Shown: piece after piece, positions 35,570 through 46,300 of the stretch | How positions within the stretch are numbered: position 1 is the first letter of the stretch | Layout of the letters: every line of letters starts with the position of its first letter | NCBI RefSeq assembly: GCF_000814765.1 | Contig: NZ_JWIC01000006.1 | Coordinates: 248,001-312,000, forward strand | Length of the DNA: 64,000 nucleotides | Source: Pseudoalteromonas luteoviolacea | GTDB taxonomy: Bacteria > Pseudomonadota > Gammaproteobacteria > Enterobacterales > Alteromonadaceae | Direction: 5' to 3' | Translations under genes and position numbers: made by a program | Notes under the pieces: model-generated | Database searches by the model: none | Seen by the model: only the letters and a program-made list of their open reading frames with translations | Told to the model about the DNA's origin: nothing

Positions 35570-35587
35570 GCTACTTACATTTAAAGC

Positions 35588-35633
35588 GACGCCAAATTAA
35601 TAAACCGTTTCACAATCTTGAAGGTTTGGCGTC
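35588..35633 (+). promoter_or_regulatory. Intercistronic hairpin between baseplate genes
   Basis: GACGCCAAA (35588-35596) pairs with TTTGGCGTC (35625-35633); CC at 35605-35606 can stack with GG at 35623-35624. The next start (35669) has AAAGGAAA at 35657-35664. Position mirrors the other gene-junction hairpins of this locus. Confidence 0.55.
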
Positions 35634-35668
35634 ATCTCCCATATCGACTTACTTTCCAAAGGAAAATC

Positions 35669-38341
35669 ATGGAAACCAACGCACTGAAAATTGCTTCAGA
35701 TGCTGTGCTAAACCCTGGGCAAGATCTAGATGGTTTGCGAGCACAGGGGATAGCACAGCTACAAAAGCTCGCACCCGATACATGGAGCGACCACAATGTA
35801 TTTGATCCAGGCATTACCTTGCTTGAAGTATTGGCTTATGTGCTATCGGATTTAAGCTATAAACTCAATTATACCGTTGAGGATCTTATCGCGGTTGAGC
35901 CTGGTGAGTCTCTCGCACCGACGCAGTTTTTAAACTTGGAGCAAGTGATGTTTAGCCATTGCGTTACGCTTGCTGACTATAGGCGTTTGTTGCTTGATAT
36001 CACAGAGATAAAGAACATTACGATTTCTGTTCGCGATGAACGCGCGACTGGCGCGACAATTTTTGATGTGATTGTTTTGACTTCACCATCGGCACAGGCA
36101 TCACAAGATAGCTTGCGAGAAAAAATCCATCACACGTTTTCCGCAGCTCGTTGTATAACGCATCAACTGGGTAAGATTGAATTTTATCAGTCTGTACCTG
36201 TGCAATTGGGTATGCATTTGGTACTCAAAGATGCGCAAGACATTGTACACGTGATGGCCGATATTTTGAGTAAAGTCGCACTTGAAATATCGCCTAATTT
36301 AACCCGTTACACTAGTCAGGAATTATTGGATAAAGGGATGTATGTAGAGGATATCTACGTAGGTCCATCTTTAAGTAATGGCTTCATTTTAGACGAAGAT
36401 TTAGAGAGCACACCGGTTAAGAAGCACCTCTATAGCTCCGATATTTTAGATGCACTGCGAGTTCACCCGAATATTGAACAGATTGAAGAGTTTAGATTTA
36501 TCGTAGATCAAGGTGCTCAGCCAGGTTATGAATACTGGCAAGTTGAAGTTCAAGACTTAGACCCTAGTTCAGTAAACTTGGCACCTGAGTTAGGATTTTT
36601 GAGTACACAATTCTTTGATGCTATTTCTTTAGTCATTGAAGGTCAAAGTTATGTACTTGATGAAGATGAAATTGCGTCCATTAGGTATGCAATCGGCGAG
36701 CGCATCGTTGAACACACATCAGGGCTCGCCGAGCAAGTAAATCAAGAGTCACATCGATTCTTACCTTTGAGTCAATACCGTTCACTGCAGCATGAATTGC
36801 CACAAGTTTATGCGCTGACAGAGCAGTCTTTAAACCGAGATATCGACTCTGATCAAAAAGCACAATTATTACAATTTAAAGGGTATTTACACTTGTTTGA
36901 TCAAATATTGGCTGATCAGCACAAGCAACTGGATGTTTTACCTCATATTTTGGCTTTGCCTCAATATACGCATTTCGAGCGGTTAGGGCAGATTATGGAT
37001 CGAATGTTGTCCAGCGAAGCGCTTTCGCAAGGGCAACTTGATGAGTTTTGGCACAGAGTCAAAGCTTTACCGCACACGCAATTGAGTCAGGCGGTCACAG
37101 GCATTAGTGGCGTTAATCACCTAGTAAAATTGGCATTAGACGCGTATCAACAACAAGGTTTACAGCAGCAATTAGAAAGTGACTTTTCAGTAGCTCAGTT
37201 AACGCGCTTGAACGACAGTATCGCGCATTTGCTGGCACGTTTTGCCATTAAACTTCCGAATGCAAACCTGCTGAAATATCGCGAAGTATTTGGTTTTTAT
37301 GTCAATGTGATTGGTGCCTGCCAGAATGATCCGAGCGAACATGAGGATCTATTATTACGTCTAGTATTACTGCGCCAGTACATTGATAAGTGTCGATTAC
37401 TCAATGAGATTGGCGCTTTGGGAGAAAATCGTTGTCGCGGTTTTGATTATTTATCGAAAGAACCAAAAACAGCGCATACTGCGAGCCTGAGTCGCTTAGT
37501 GATGCGCAGCCTTGGTTTTTCGCACCATGGCCAGATGCCGCTAGCGACCCATAACAGAGAGAGCTTTTATTTATTGGAAAGCGATCTACTGGGGAATGAC
37601 TCGTCGGGCAATTTATATTGTGTCTTACCTAACTGGACGACTCGTTTACAAAATAACGCGTTTAGAGCGTTAGTGGAAAGTCAAATAGGCAAGTTTAAGC
37701 CTTTGCACCTGTCTGCTCAATGTGTCTGGTTGACGCGAGAGCAGATGAGTTTATTTGAACGCTTATATTTTGGTTGGTTGAATTTTTACGGTCAGGCACA
37801 ACGTGAAAGGTTTGCAGAAGGCCAAGCTCATATTGCCAGTGTCGCAGCAGATATCGGCGGTTTGTTGGAAACTGTGCTGGTATCTGAGCCAGGTACCATG
37901 ATTGAAAACATCATTAATTACGTGCTGGCTAAGCCTCAAGGTATGGAAGTACTCGAAGCGTATCTTGTGCAGATATTGTCTGAGTATGCATATGAACCTT
38001 TGCCTAATGAAATTGAAATTGATGAGCAAAGTTATGCGCAAGTACGCAGCGCGGTTGCGCAAATTATCAATGAACACAGTGCGCTTTACCCTGATGGGTT
38101 TAGCGAAGATCAAGTATTGTATTTAGCCACACAGTTGTGTATCGACCACATTTGTACACCTAATGCATTTGCACAATCAAGCAATACTCGGTTTACGGTT
38201 GGATACTCTCCACTCCCTTTTCTTAAACCAATATTACCTGTGTCTTTTTCACAAATTAACTCAAATACCGCGGTGGTTTCGAAATTTATCGTGGCGACCA
38301 GCGTGCCAAATCGCATAGATCCTGAAGGAAACGAAGAATGA
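35669..38341 (+). CDS. Second baseplate wedge protein (Afp12-like)
   Basis: 890 aa from ATG 35669 behind AAAGGAAA; an in-frame ATG at 35618 overlaps the hairpin and lacks a site. Residues about 30-90 (WSDHNVFDPGITLLEVLAYV, then LSDLSYKLNYTVEDL) match the start of the eCIS Afp12/gp6-like wedge family, also seen in gpJ proteins. The rest is helical with no catalytic motif. Its stop overlaps the start of the 1671-aa fibre gene (ATGA at 38338-38341), a sign of translational coupling between baseplate and fibre. Confidence 0.78.
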   Translation: METNALKIASDAVLNPGQDLDGLRAQGIAQLQKLAPDTWSDHNVFDPGITLLEVLAYVLSDLSYKLNYTVEDLIAVEPGESLAPTQFLNLEQVMFSHCVTLADYRRLLLDITEIKNITISVRDERATGATIFDVIVLTSPSAQASQDSLREKIHHTFSAARCITHQLGKIEFYQSVPVQLGMHLVLKDAQDIVHVMADILSKVALEISPNLTRYTSQELLDKGMYVEDIYVGPSLSNGFILDEDLESTPVKKHLYSSDILDALRVHPNIEQIEEFRFIVDQGAQPGYEYWQVEVQDLDPSSVNLAPELGFLSTQFFDAISLVIEGQSYVLDEDEIASIRYAIGERIVEHTSGLAEQVNQESHRFLPLSQYRSLQHELPQVYALTEQSLNRDIDSDQKAQLLQFKGYLHLFDQILADQHKQLDVLPHILALPQYTHFERLGQIMDRMLSSEALSQGQLDEFWHRVKALPHTQLSQAVTGISGVNHLVKLALDAYQQQGLQQQLESDFSVAQLTRLNDSIAHLLARFAIKLPNANLLKYREVFGFYVNVIGACQNDPSEHEDLLLRLVLLRQYIDKCRLLNEIGALGENRCRGFDYLSKEPKTAHTASLSRLVMRSLGFSHHGQMPLATHNRESFYLLESDLLGNDSSGNLYCVLPNWTTRLQNNAFRALVESQIGKFKPLHLSAQCVWLTREQMSLFERLYFGWLNFYGQAQRERFAEGQAHIASVAADIGGLLETVLVSEPGTMIENIINYVLAKPQGMEVLEAYLVQILSEYAYEPLPNEIEIDEQSYAQVRSAVAQIINEHSALYPDGFSEDQVLYLATQLCIDHICTPNAFAQSSNTRFTVGYSPLPFLKPILPVSFSQINSNTAVVSKFIVATSVPNRIDPEGNEE

Positions 38342-41300
38342 ACAAAGTCAGTGACCAAGAAGTGTTAGTCGAATGTGACCAAACATCTATAGTAACTAAG
38401 CGCAGCCGCGCAGAATTAATTGAAAAGTTTGATGATCTCAAAACGCCGACAGGGGATGATTTTGAATCTCTTATTCGCTCAGGCTTTAATCAAATAGACG
38501 ACCCGATCGCAGTAGAGAGAGTCGGAGAAACTCAAGAAATAGCGGTTACATCGCCTCTCACAGTCAATCCAGATGGTGAGACACCGCGTTTACGCGTGGA
38601 TACTGATGCCGTCAAAATTGATCACGAACTGGTTGTTTGTGATGGTGATAGCGAAATGCAGGTGCTCAGTGCCGATGCGCAAAGCGTTTCTGTGTATGAC
38701 AAAGTCAAAGTATTACCTGACGCAGAAGAGGTTTTACGCGTCTCTGGCAGCGCAAAGTTAACGGAGGGCTTAAAGTCACAAACGGCGGATATTAATCAGC
38801 ACTTAAGAGCGGGCGCGTTATCTGTCAGTAAAGGCACTATCCAGACATTGGAAGCGGGCTTAGATGATGATGATAATCCAAAAATTACCGCTTATGGTGA
38901 TGTTGAAGTGAACGCAGATGTTGCCGTTGAAGGTCATATCCAAGCTGACTCAATCTCTATTGTGAATGATGCCAGTGTGAGCGGTAATACATCAACTCAG
39001 ATGCTATCGGTCGCAGAGCGTACCATGTTACTCGGTGAGCTCAGTGCGCAAAATGCCATCTTTACAGAGCATGTAGAAGCGCCGATGTTAGGTGTTGGCC
39101 TAGATGAAAATAGCACCTTGGCGAAATTGCATATTGGCAAACGTTCATCAGACACGAGCGATCTACTCCGAGTGGATGATTTAAACCAAGATAACACGCC
39201 TTTTATTATCAACCCAGAAGGTAAAGTGGGGGTGGGTACAAGTGTGCCTAAAGCGCGCTTCCATGTTGCGGATTCGGTATTAGTTGGACAAGATAAAGAC
39301 CACCCTCACATCTCGCTAAATGAAGACGGGCGCGCGCACTTTTCTGGGACTGTGAGCATAGAACAAGCAGCAGACATTACGGGCGATTTGAACGTAGAAA
39401 GTGATGCGTATGTCAACGGCAAGCTGTCGGTGGGAGCGCAAACACCGAATGCAAAAGTGGATATTCAGGCTGGCAACGGTGACTTACTGAATATTGGTGA
39501 TGGTAGTCGTAATTTGGTGAAAGTCACGAATATGCCACTAGCGGGTGAACAGTCGATCAATATGTTTGCACATACATACATTTCAGATGATTTGACTGCT
39601 GCTGGACAAGTCAATGCGGAGACTGTGCAGGTTACAGATACCTTAACAGCGGGGAGTACGGTGCTTGATGCGCTGTCGGTTAGTCAAGATGCCCAAGTTA
39701 GCGGTCAAACACGTACGCGCCAGCTTCAAGTCGGCGAAACGCCTAGCACACCGGTACAAACAGATGCAGGCGCACTTATTAATACCACCCTCGATGTCAC
39801 TGCACATGCTACGTTTAAATCATTGCATGCGAGTGAGGAGATTTCGACCGATACCTTAGTAAAAGCAACCGATGGTGTAGTGAGGCATAATCTCACTGTG
39901 GGTGAGCAGGTAGGCAACCATGAAGCGACGTTGACGGTGAAAAGTACAGCCACAAATCACCCGTCTTTGCTAGTTGCTGATAAAGAAGGTAATCCATTAC
40001 TGCGTATTGATAATGACCAAGCAGTGATGGGTAGTACAGGCCAAGCTCAATCTTTGACGGTTAAAGGGGATATCACAACGCCTGATCTAGACGTTTCTCA
40101 TGAGGCGACTATTTACCAGGCGGACTTTAGTGAACATGTGGTGATTGCATCTAACACGGTTCAAAGTGATTGGACAACCAACGCAAAATTGGCTGTGCTA
40201 GCCCACAACGGCCAACCACAAAGTGTGGATGTCAGCTTTTTTGACGGCTTAAACACAACGTCAGTCATCAATGCAACGGGCAAGCAAATTGGTTTGTTCC
40301 AAAATAACCCGCAGCAGAGCTTACATGTCGGTGAATCTGCATTGTTTGATAAAGATATCACGGCCCTTAAAGGCGTTTACGTTGCCAGTGAGAACAGTGA
40401 ATTTGGTGGTTTCAGTGCGACCTTGATACAAACTCAAGTGGGTACTGAGCAGAAGTCCGCAGATTTGCACGTGTATGGTAATACACATTTATTTGATGAG
40501 TTTACCATTGTTGAAAACGAGCACATCGCAGTCAATTTTGCGAATAGCCAATTTGAGCTCACTCAATTATCAGAAAACCCCGTATTTAGAATCACTAATC
40601 AAGCACAAGATGCGGAAATATTGGCAGCTGCAGGCCAGCTTGCTATTAATCAAATGATCCCAGAAGGTGGCGTTAATTTTGCGGTTACTGGTTTGGCTGA
40701 TATTACGGGCCAACTCACTATTAGAGATAATGGGATTGCGTTAACAGTAGACGGAAAATCTAAGTTGATGGGTCATGCAGAGTTGAAAAACGGACTGCAT
40801 GTGAGTGTGACTAACAACTCAGGAGATGTACAGCGCGCTGCTCTGACAGTATCTGGAGAATCAATACTAGAGGGTGAACTACATACAACGGGTGACGTGC
40901 AGTTTGATGCTAATCACACGGTAGATGGTAATAGCGAAATCAAGTCTAACTTGGCAGTGAGACGCAATGCTCAAGTTGGGGAGAACTTAACAGTATCTGG
41001 CGAGCATTATGCTGGTGGTAGTGTCGAAATTGAGGGCACTGAAGGTCGCGATGCGTTGACCGTAAATAATGATGCTAGTTTTAGAGCCGATGCGACTATC
41101 TCGGGAAATTTGTCCTTAGCACCATATCAAGCGACTGCGCGAGTGCATATCTGTGAAACGGATCAACAAGCACTTCGTATAGATGACCCAAGTGGTAAGG
41201 CACAGTTGGTGTTTAGCCATGGCAATTTAGGATTGGGTGTAGAGCGCCCAGATTACATTTTAGATGTAGGGGAAGATGCCTGTTTTAGAAGGGATTTGAC

Positions 41301-43353
41301 TGTTAATGGTCGCGTCGAAATAGATGATAGTCTACACGTCAATGAGTATGCCAGCTTCAGAAGTAATGTGAACATTTATGGCACTTCAGAATTTCAGGGT
41401 GAAACCAGAATTGGCCTGGCTATGCACGCGCAAGATGAAGACGCATCTACAATACGCCGTAACGCCCAGTTTAGTGTCGAGCAAAACCACTTTGAGTATG
41501 GCTTAGCCGTTTATCACAAAGGGGTTAACCCAATTGTATTTCAAGATGGCAAAGTGGGGATCCGCAATGCACAACCGGAAGCTGAGCTGGATATTTTAGG
41601 TGATATTAAGGTCGAAGGTGATATTGAGCTCAATGGGGTATTGCGTGGTACCGGCCAACTTGAGTGTTTAGATGGCGCGAAGATTTTAGGTGATGTGGAG
41701 CTGCGCTCTGACTTGACCGTATACGATGATGCCTTATTTAAAGATACTGTCACAATTGAGGGCCTAACAACCATAGAGCGCAAACTAAATCTTCTGGCTG
41801 ACGCCGACTTTGCTAAAAGCTTGCACCTAGGTGAGGAGCTGACAGTAAGGGGTAATGCATTCTTTAAAGAAGCGGTTCACTTTGATAAAGATACAACGGT
41901 ACGTGGCAGCTTAGTCGTTGAAGGCTTAGATGCGGCAAATCAGGTCGTGTTTAAACCGCATGTAGATATTCATAGTCATTTAGCCGTGCAAGGTGAAACA
42001 AACTTTGGTAACGACACGCATGTTAAAGGTGATTCGTATATCAGTGGTGCCGTAAATGCTGCATGCTTAGCGGTAGAACACAGTGTTAAAGTGGGCATTT
42101 CACATAATGACAGCGCGATGGTGTCAGTTAATACCAGTGAAGGGGAAGCTGCGCTAGATGTGGCTGTGCGCGGTAATTCAGAGCTGATTGTTGATGGCAA
42201 TGCGAATGTTGGTATTGGCTGTAAAGCACCTGAGCACAAGTTAGATATCCGTGGCGATGCACGCGTATCGGACTCGTTGACTGTGACTGGTGAGTTGGTC
42301 CTCGAGAGTAAGCTTAACCTACAACAGGGGGCTGAAATTGTGGGTGATTGTGCTGTTCAAGGCCAGATTGCACCACAGCAACTTCAATTACCACAAGGGC
42401 CGCAGATTGACGCAATATCGTCAGACTGTGAACTGGGCGGTGAGATGGCGTCAGATCATGTACTTGCCACTCAAGCTGCTGTTAAAGCCTATGTGGATGA
42501 ACATGCATGGCGCTTTGGACGCGGTAAGAAGGTTGTTGCGATCCATAATCAAGAAGAGTTTGACGAGATATTTGCGAGAGATTGCTTGAATAATATGACG
42601 ATCTTATTATTCCCACACAATGGTCATCGCCAGGTTTCTAGAGCCTATAAACTGAAAAATGCCGTTGAAGTCGGTTCAAACTTGAGCATTGTAGGTTTTA
42701 ATGAGCGTGAAACACGCATTGTCAAAGCACATGCAGGATGTCGCTTCTTGATCCGTGGTGACAGAGACGCGATGGTTAAACATGTTGAAATGCACGGCTT
42801 CACATTTGATGGTGCAATCCACGAAGTGTCCAGAGAGCTCAGTGCTTATGAAGGAAACGGCGGTGCATTTAACTTACGCTACGCCGATCAAATACAACTT
42901 AATTGTGTGATTGAGAACCATGCAGTCAGTGGTGATGGTGGAGCGATTTATGGCGAAGATGTGACTAACATCACCGCGAACAATATCCGCAATTGTCGAG
43001 CAGGCCGTCAAGGTGGGGCGGCTTATGGCTTGAGATATGCCAATATTCAAGCACACAATTGCCAAGCCGAACGCGGAGGTGCTGTTGCACATTGTGATGA
43101 CAGTGAAGTAGTTGCAATCAATAATACTGCACAGCTACATGGTGGCGGCGCTTATAAATGTCAAAACTTGATCTGTAAAGGGTTCTGGAGACGTAATACG
43201 GCACAGCAAGGTGACGGAGACCATATCTTTAGCATGGGCTGCTATCACCTCGAAGAGCAAGAAGAACACCATGGTGATTTCTTGTGGCATGCGCTGTATT
43301 TAGACAAGCCTATGAATCACTCTCGCTTCTTTTGGCGTAACGACCACGTTTAA
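38338..43353 (+). CDS. Giant tail fibre with C-terminal parallel beta-helix
   Basis: 1671 aa, start overlapping the previous stop by four bases. Residues 20-50 carry the shared docking module (LIEKFDDLKTPTGDDFESLI). Residues 60-1380 are a chain of short beta repeats of the phage-fibre kind, including several VGIGxxxPxxxLDI-like units (VGVGTSVPKARFHV, LGVERPDYILDVG, VGIRNAQPEAELDILG, VGIGCKAPEHKLDIRG) and many DLTVxGxxxxxGxxxI units. Residues about 1420-1650 look like a right-handed beta-helix with GGA-type turns (NGGAFNLRYA, DGGAIYGED, QGGAAYG, RGGAVAH, HGGGAYK), like polymorphic outer-membrane protein repeats. No S74 chaperone. Afp13 position, so predicted main long fibre, probably trimeric. 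Confidence 0.8.
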   Translation: MNKVSDQEVLVECDQTSIVTKRSRAELIEKFDDLKTPTGDDFESLIRSGFNQIDDPIAVERVGETQEIAVTSPLTVNPDGETPRLRVDTDAVKIDHELVVCDGDSEMQVLSADAQSVSVYDKVKVLPDAEEVLRVSGSAKLTEGLKSQTADINQHLRAGALSVSKGTIQTLEAGLDDDDNPKITAYGDVEVNADVAVEGHIQADSISIVNDASVSGNTSTQMLSVAERTMLLGELSAQNAIFTEHVEAPMLGVGLDENSTLAKLHIGKRSSDTSDLLRVDDLNQDNTPFIINPEGKVGVGTSVPKARFHVADSVLVGQDKDHPHISLNEDGRAHFSGTVSIEQAADITGDLNVESDAYVNGKLSVGAQTPNAKVDIQAGNGDLLNIGDGSRNLVKVTNMPLAGEQSINMFAHTYISDDLTAAGQVNAETVQVTDTLTAGSTVLDALSVSQDAQVSGQTRTRQLQVGETPSTPVQTDAGALINTTLDVTAHATFKSLHASEEISTDTLVKATDGVVRHNLTVGEQVGNHEATLTVKSTATNHPSLLVADKEGNPLLRIDNDQAVMGSTGQAQSLTVKGDITTPDLDVSHEATIYQADFSEHVVIASNTVQSDWTTNAKLAVLAHNGQPQSVDVSFFDGLNTTSVINATGKQIGLFQNNPQQSLHVGESALFDKDITALKGVYVASENSEFGGFSATLIQTQVGTEQKSADLHVYGNTHLFDEFTIVENEHIAVNFANSQFELTQLSENPVFRITNQAQDAEILAAAGQLAINQMIPEGGVNFAVTGLADITGQLTIRDNGIALTVDGKSKLMGHAELKNGLHVSVTNNSGDVQRAALTVSGESILEGELHTTGDVQFDANHTVDGNSEIKSNLAVRRNAQVGENLTVSGEHYAGGSVEIEGTEGRDALTVNNDASFRADATISGNLSLAPYQATARVHICETDQQALRIDDPSGKAQLVFSHGNLGLGVERPDYILDVGEDACFRRDLTVNGRVEIDDSLHVNEYASFRSNVNIYGTSEFQGETRIGLAMHAQDEDASTIRRNAQFSVEQNHFEYGLAVYHKGVNPIVFQDGKVGIRNAQPEAELDILGDIKVEGDIELNGVLRGTGQLECLDGAKILGDVELRSDLTVYDDALFKDTVTIEGLTTIERKLNLLADADFAKSLHLGEELTVRGNAFFKEAVHFDKDTTVRGSLVVEGLDAANQVVFKPHVDIHSHLAVQGETNFGNDTHVKGDSYISGAVNAACLAVEHSVKVGISHNDSAMVSVNTSEGEAALDVAVRGNSELIVDGNANVGIGCKAPEHKLDIRGDARVSDSLTVTGELVLESKLNLQQGAEIVGDCAVQGQIAPQQLQLPQGPQIDAISSDCELGGEMASDHVLATQAAVKAYVDEHAWRFGRGKKVVAIHNQEEFDEIFARDCLNNMTILLFPHNGHRQVSRAYKLKNAVEVGSNLSIVGFNERETRIVKAHAGCRFLIRGDRDAMVKHVEMHGFTFDGAIHEVSRELSAYEGNGGAFNLRYADQIQLNCVIENHAVSGDGGAIYGEDVTNITANNIRNCRAGRQGGAAYGLRYANIQAHNCQAERGGAVAHCDDSEVVAINNTAQLHGGGAYKCQNLICKGFWRRNTAQQGDGDHIFSMGCYHLEEQEEHHGDFLWHALYLDKPMNHSRFFWRNDHV

Positions 43354-43355
43354 CC

Positions 43356-46300
43356 ATGAAGCTAGCAATAGGTCAAATAGGGGCTGAATTAGAAGCCCCT
43401 GCACACTTAGTGAGTTTAGGTCAGCACAGTATTGCTGACCTAGAGTCACTGTTTAAAAACTGGTTGTATAAGGAAATAAATAAACTTGAATTAGACTGGC
43501 CAATCGCGGAGTCAGGTATCGCGCCTGTGACTTTGGAAGATATTGAAATAGAGCTACCAGATATTGACCTAAATGCGTTAGCACGTGACCCAAGTAATTA
43601 TTTTAATAGGGTGTTTAGTCCTGCCTTTTATACTGCGGTTGAGCAGCAATTAATTAAGTACTTGAGTGGCGCTCAAAAACAGAATTACCTTTTGGCGCCG
43701 CTGATGTTGAACGATGTGTTAAAACGTGCAAAAAGCGAGCAGAGTGCGCATATTTGGCAAAGAGTATTGGCGGCTTGTTGGCATAGTTTACAGCACCAGC
43801 CAGCGTTATTTTTGATGGTGCTCAACAGTGCAGAATGGCCAAGTATGCGAAGGCGGTTTGTCGAGGCGATATATCAAGATCCTGATTACCTTGCCGCGTC
43901 ATTTTCTGTTATTAGCGATGGATTCATTTCTAGAAGCTCTGAGGCATTTTTGTCCAAGTTGTCACTACCTGAGTGCATTGAGCTATGGCAGGATATCGAA
44001 ACACTTCGGATCATACATGCATCAGATTTGAATACTCGCCAGCACAGTTTATCGCTCGTGTTAAAAAGCTTTCAAATGTCTGTAGCGCAGCCAGAGTTTT
44101 CAGAGCTAATAAGAAGGTGTGTGGTCAGTGGAATAAAAAACAACAATATATCTCTTCGCTATTTATCAACTTGGTTCACGGTTAAAGCTTCGACTGAATT
44201 GACCCGTTCTGACTGTCAGGCATTAGTGCAGCTGATTGATAAAGCAAAGGTTAAGGAAAGGGCTGTGGCAAGTGTTCGTGCACTGATAACCCCTTATCAG
44301 CCTAGCGGATTAGCTAAACTGTTGGATGATTATAGTCCTGTTGGAGAGCAACAAACGACAGTTAACCAAACGCGTCAAAAAGAGGCTTCATATTTGCTTG
44401 CTCAGCTGCAGGGGCAGCTTGGTAGTGGTTGCAGAAAAACTATCCGAGCCTTAGAAGGGTTACTTAAGCTTATTGATACACATGTTACTGCCGGTGAATT
44501 GCCTTTTTATAGTCAAGTGCTGTGGCGTGAGTTTGTTGCTCAGCACGATATTGAGCAGCGCTTACCAGCATCTGTGCTGACCCCTTTGAAACACCTGTTG
44601 AAATCACAGCTCGGTACGGAGCAAGTCTTGTTGTCTAAGCGCCGAGCTGTTAATTATGCACTGGCATTGATCGCTCGTGAATACAGATGGATAAAACGTA
44701 AAAAAGTAATTGAATCTAGGCCGGTATATGCTCGTCGTTTATATGCGGTGTTGTGCCAAATCAAAAATATACCTTGGCAATATATCGACCAATTTAAGAG
44801 TATGTTCGGACCTTCAATTCATGCAATCAGTGACTTTACATTTGCTGTGGCGTTACCGAGCTATGAAAAACTGCTTCAACAGGTTGAACGCTGGTTAGAT
44901 AATGAATACATACTGGGTAAGCACAGTGCCATCCGTATCAGCGAAGGTTCAGTGGCTAATCATTTGCTCCTAAAAGACGATACTTCAAACTTAATAGAGC
45001 GGCGTGAAAAAAACACTCATAAGCTTGAAGACGGGTCTGAAGTTACAACACCGTTGTCTCTCACTAGCGTAAGTGAATTTGACTCTTCACTGCGAATTGT
45101 GTGTGGAAGCACATCTGAAAAATATTTGGAGCAGGTAGAGGCTGCACAGCTCAGATTAACGTTGTTGGCGGTAGCTCCACGATTAAATGACAGTAAAAGA
45201 TTGATATTGAACACCGAATTGAAAGGTGCAAGATTAGAAAAGTTAAAGTCGCTGCTCAGAAAATATGCTTCAGATTTGAGTTCAACGACGGTTTTGGCAA
45301 CGCAAAATATCAATCAGTGTTACGACGGTGTTTATACACACACTGCTAAAAGCTTGTCTTCAATTGCAAGTTTGCTCTCTGTTTGTGAACAGCTTAGTCA
45401 AGACCTTGAACAGGCGATTTATCAGATCCGTGACGTTCAAAAATTACAAAGTGAGTTAGCTGATAAAATGCAGTCACAAGCTCAAGAGCAGCAGCAAGCA
45501 CTGAGTGAGTCGCAGCACAGTTTAAGTAGTAAAAATAAATCAAGTAACAGTGGAACGGTACCAGAAGTAGCTCGTCAGTCGCTGTCTAAATCTTCAAGTC
45601 TTGAATTGGCCAGAATGTTGAGCATCGCCTCTCAATTATTACGATACTGTGATGCACTTAAGCACACTATCAAAGTCAATCAAGCGAGTATCCAGCTACA
45701 CGATAATCATGAACTGCTTGTGTATATGGTGATATACCTGCGCAGTTGGCAAAAAGTGTGTTCGATCCATTGTCTATCACTAAGTACACCGTCATTAAAT
45801 GAGATTTTGAATAGTGCAATTGTCAAACTGAATACTGTGCGGGAGGAGAGCTATCAGCTAAACCCTTATTTGAAAACGCAAGCACAGAAAGGGCAAATGT
45901 GGTGGCTAGAGTTGTTAGATGTATCACTGGTACCTGATAGTCACTTTGCAAAAGATGACTCAGGAAGTTTAGTAAATGTACACCATGATGGCCTGTCAGA
46001 TGTGTATTTGAACGCAGGAAGTCATCAGCAAGTTCACCAAACAAGTTCTGAACAAAACTTTATTACTATACATGACATCAGTGAATATGTTGAAGCTCGA
46101 ACTTTTACCGATGTGACTCGATTATTAACTCATTATGAGGAACGGCTTCAAGCAACTAAAAAACAAAAGGGCGCCTTGCTTGGGGAGGTGACTTCGGATG
46201 ATGATGCTGTGGTTGCATTGAACTGCGCAGAGCTGGGTCAAAGCACCAATAGTTCGGTGTCTGCAATACGCACAGATATGAGCAATAAACCAGACCTTAA

